A stretch of 64,000 bases of DNA from Coccinella septempunctata (lineage: Eukaryota; Arthropoda; Insecta; Coleoptera; Coccinellidae). Shown piece by piece: positions 63,872-64,000 of this stretch. The notes under the pieces are model-generated. The model had not been told where the DNA came from. It saw only the letters and a list, made by a program, of their open reading frames with translations, and did no database searches. The stretch is from positions 21,596,936 through 21,660,935 of the forward strand of contig NC_058195.1 of assembly GCF_907165205.1 (NCBI RefSeq), given 5' to 3'. A program made the translations under genes and the position numbers. The stretch's first letter is position 1. Every line of letters begins with the position of its first letter.

Positions 63872-64000
63872 AATTTTACACAGTTTTCGAATTGAGATGC
63901 ACATGTTGAATTTCAGTTCGATAGTTTAGATAGGAATTGAGATTTCAGTGGTCAATTCGGCAAAGTCAATTCCTCGAAAACTGTTGGATGAATTCGAACC

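Larger units (their letters stand above)
42460..64000 (+). repeat. 145-bp satellite array, block C
   Basis: About 148 monomers, same orientation, in phase with block B across the LINE. It is dominated by a large unit of 43-46 monomers. It also contains two pairs of divergent monomers, two 137-bp micro-inversion monomers, and three 144-bp units (near 45910, 52571 and 58797). The last unit (from 63894) lacks 7 bp (GTGATAT), reading CAAAGTCAATTCC near 63963. The array runs off the right edge of the window. No gene is visible here. Confidence 0.97.

Noticed and set aside
1..64000. A novel multi-gene defence, biosynthetic or toxin system
   Set aside because: The only protein-coding sequences are two LINE frames. 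Nothing else in either strand shows domain motifs, operon-like spacing or non-satellite sequence.

Overview
This is a eukaryotic, almost certainly animal, satellite-DNA window. About 58.6 kb of the 64 kb is one head-to-tail array of a 145-bp monomer (about 37% GC, roughly 404 units), all in the same orientation. It contains two non-LTR retrotransposons, both on the + strand, and no host gene that I can support. An arthropod host, perhaps an insect, is the best guess from the style of the two reverse transcriptases. That guess is an inference and cannot be settled from the sequence alone.

Layout: satellite block A (1-6728); a 5'-truncated LINE with a CR1/Jockey-like reverse transcriptase and a (TTA)n tail (6729-8449); satellite block B (8450-38807); a full-length-looking 3652-bp LINE with one intact 1079-codon ORF for AP endonuclease, reverse transcriptase and a C-terminal C2H2 zinc finger, flanked by a 10-bp target-site duplication (38808-42459); and satellite block C (42460-64000).

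The satellite is layered. Monomer variants recur in the same order at several scales: 8-mer, 9-mer, 10/11-mer, 17-mer (2464 bp), 40-mer (5779 bp) and 43- to 46-mer (6226-6661 bp) units. Almost every offset between matching segments is a whole number of 145-bp monomers minus the private indels inside the interval, so nearly all rearrangement has been in register. One 189-bp composite monomer at 34978-35166 records an out-of-register exchange across an 8-bp repeat inside the monomer. The same arithmetic gives the net length of each LINE insertion independently (1725 and 3662 bp), and empty copies of both insertion sites can be pointed to in sister repeat units.

The two LINEs are the only coding features. 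They do not act together with the satellite, which is their landing pad. The many 63-76 residue open frames in the array are by-products of a 145-bp period (3n+1) and are not genes. I found no tRNA or rRNA gene, no CRISPR array and no undescribed multi-gene system. The points most worth following up are the multi-scale higher-order structure, an intact and apparently recent LINE inside it, a pair of strongly divergent monomers copied along with the large unit, a micro-inversion that makes a hairpin, and a weak Pol III-promoter-like arrangement inside the monomer.
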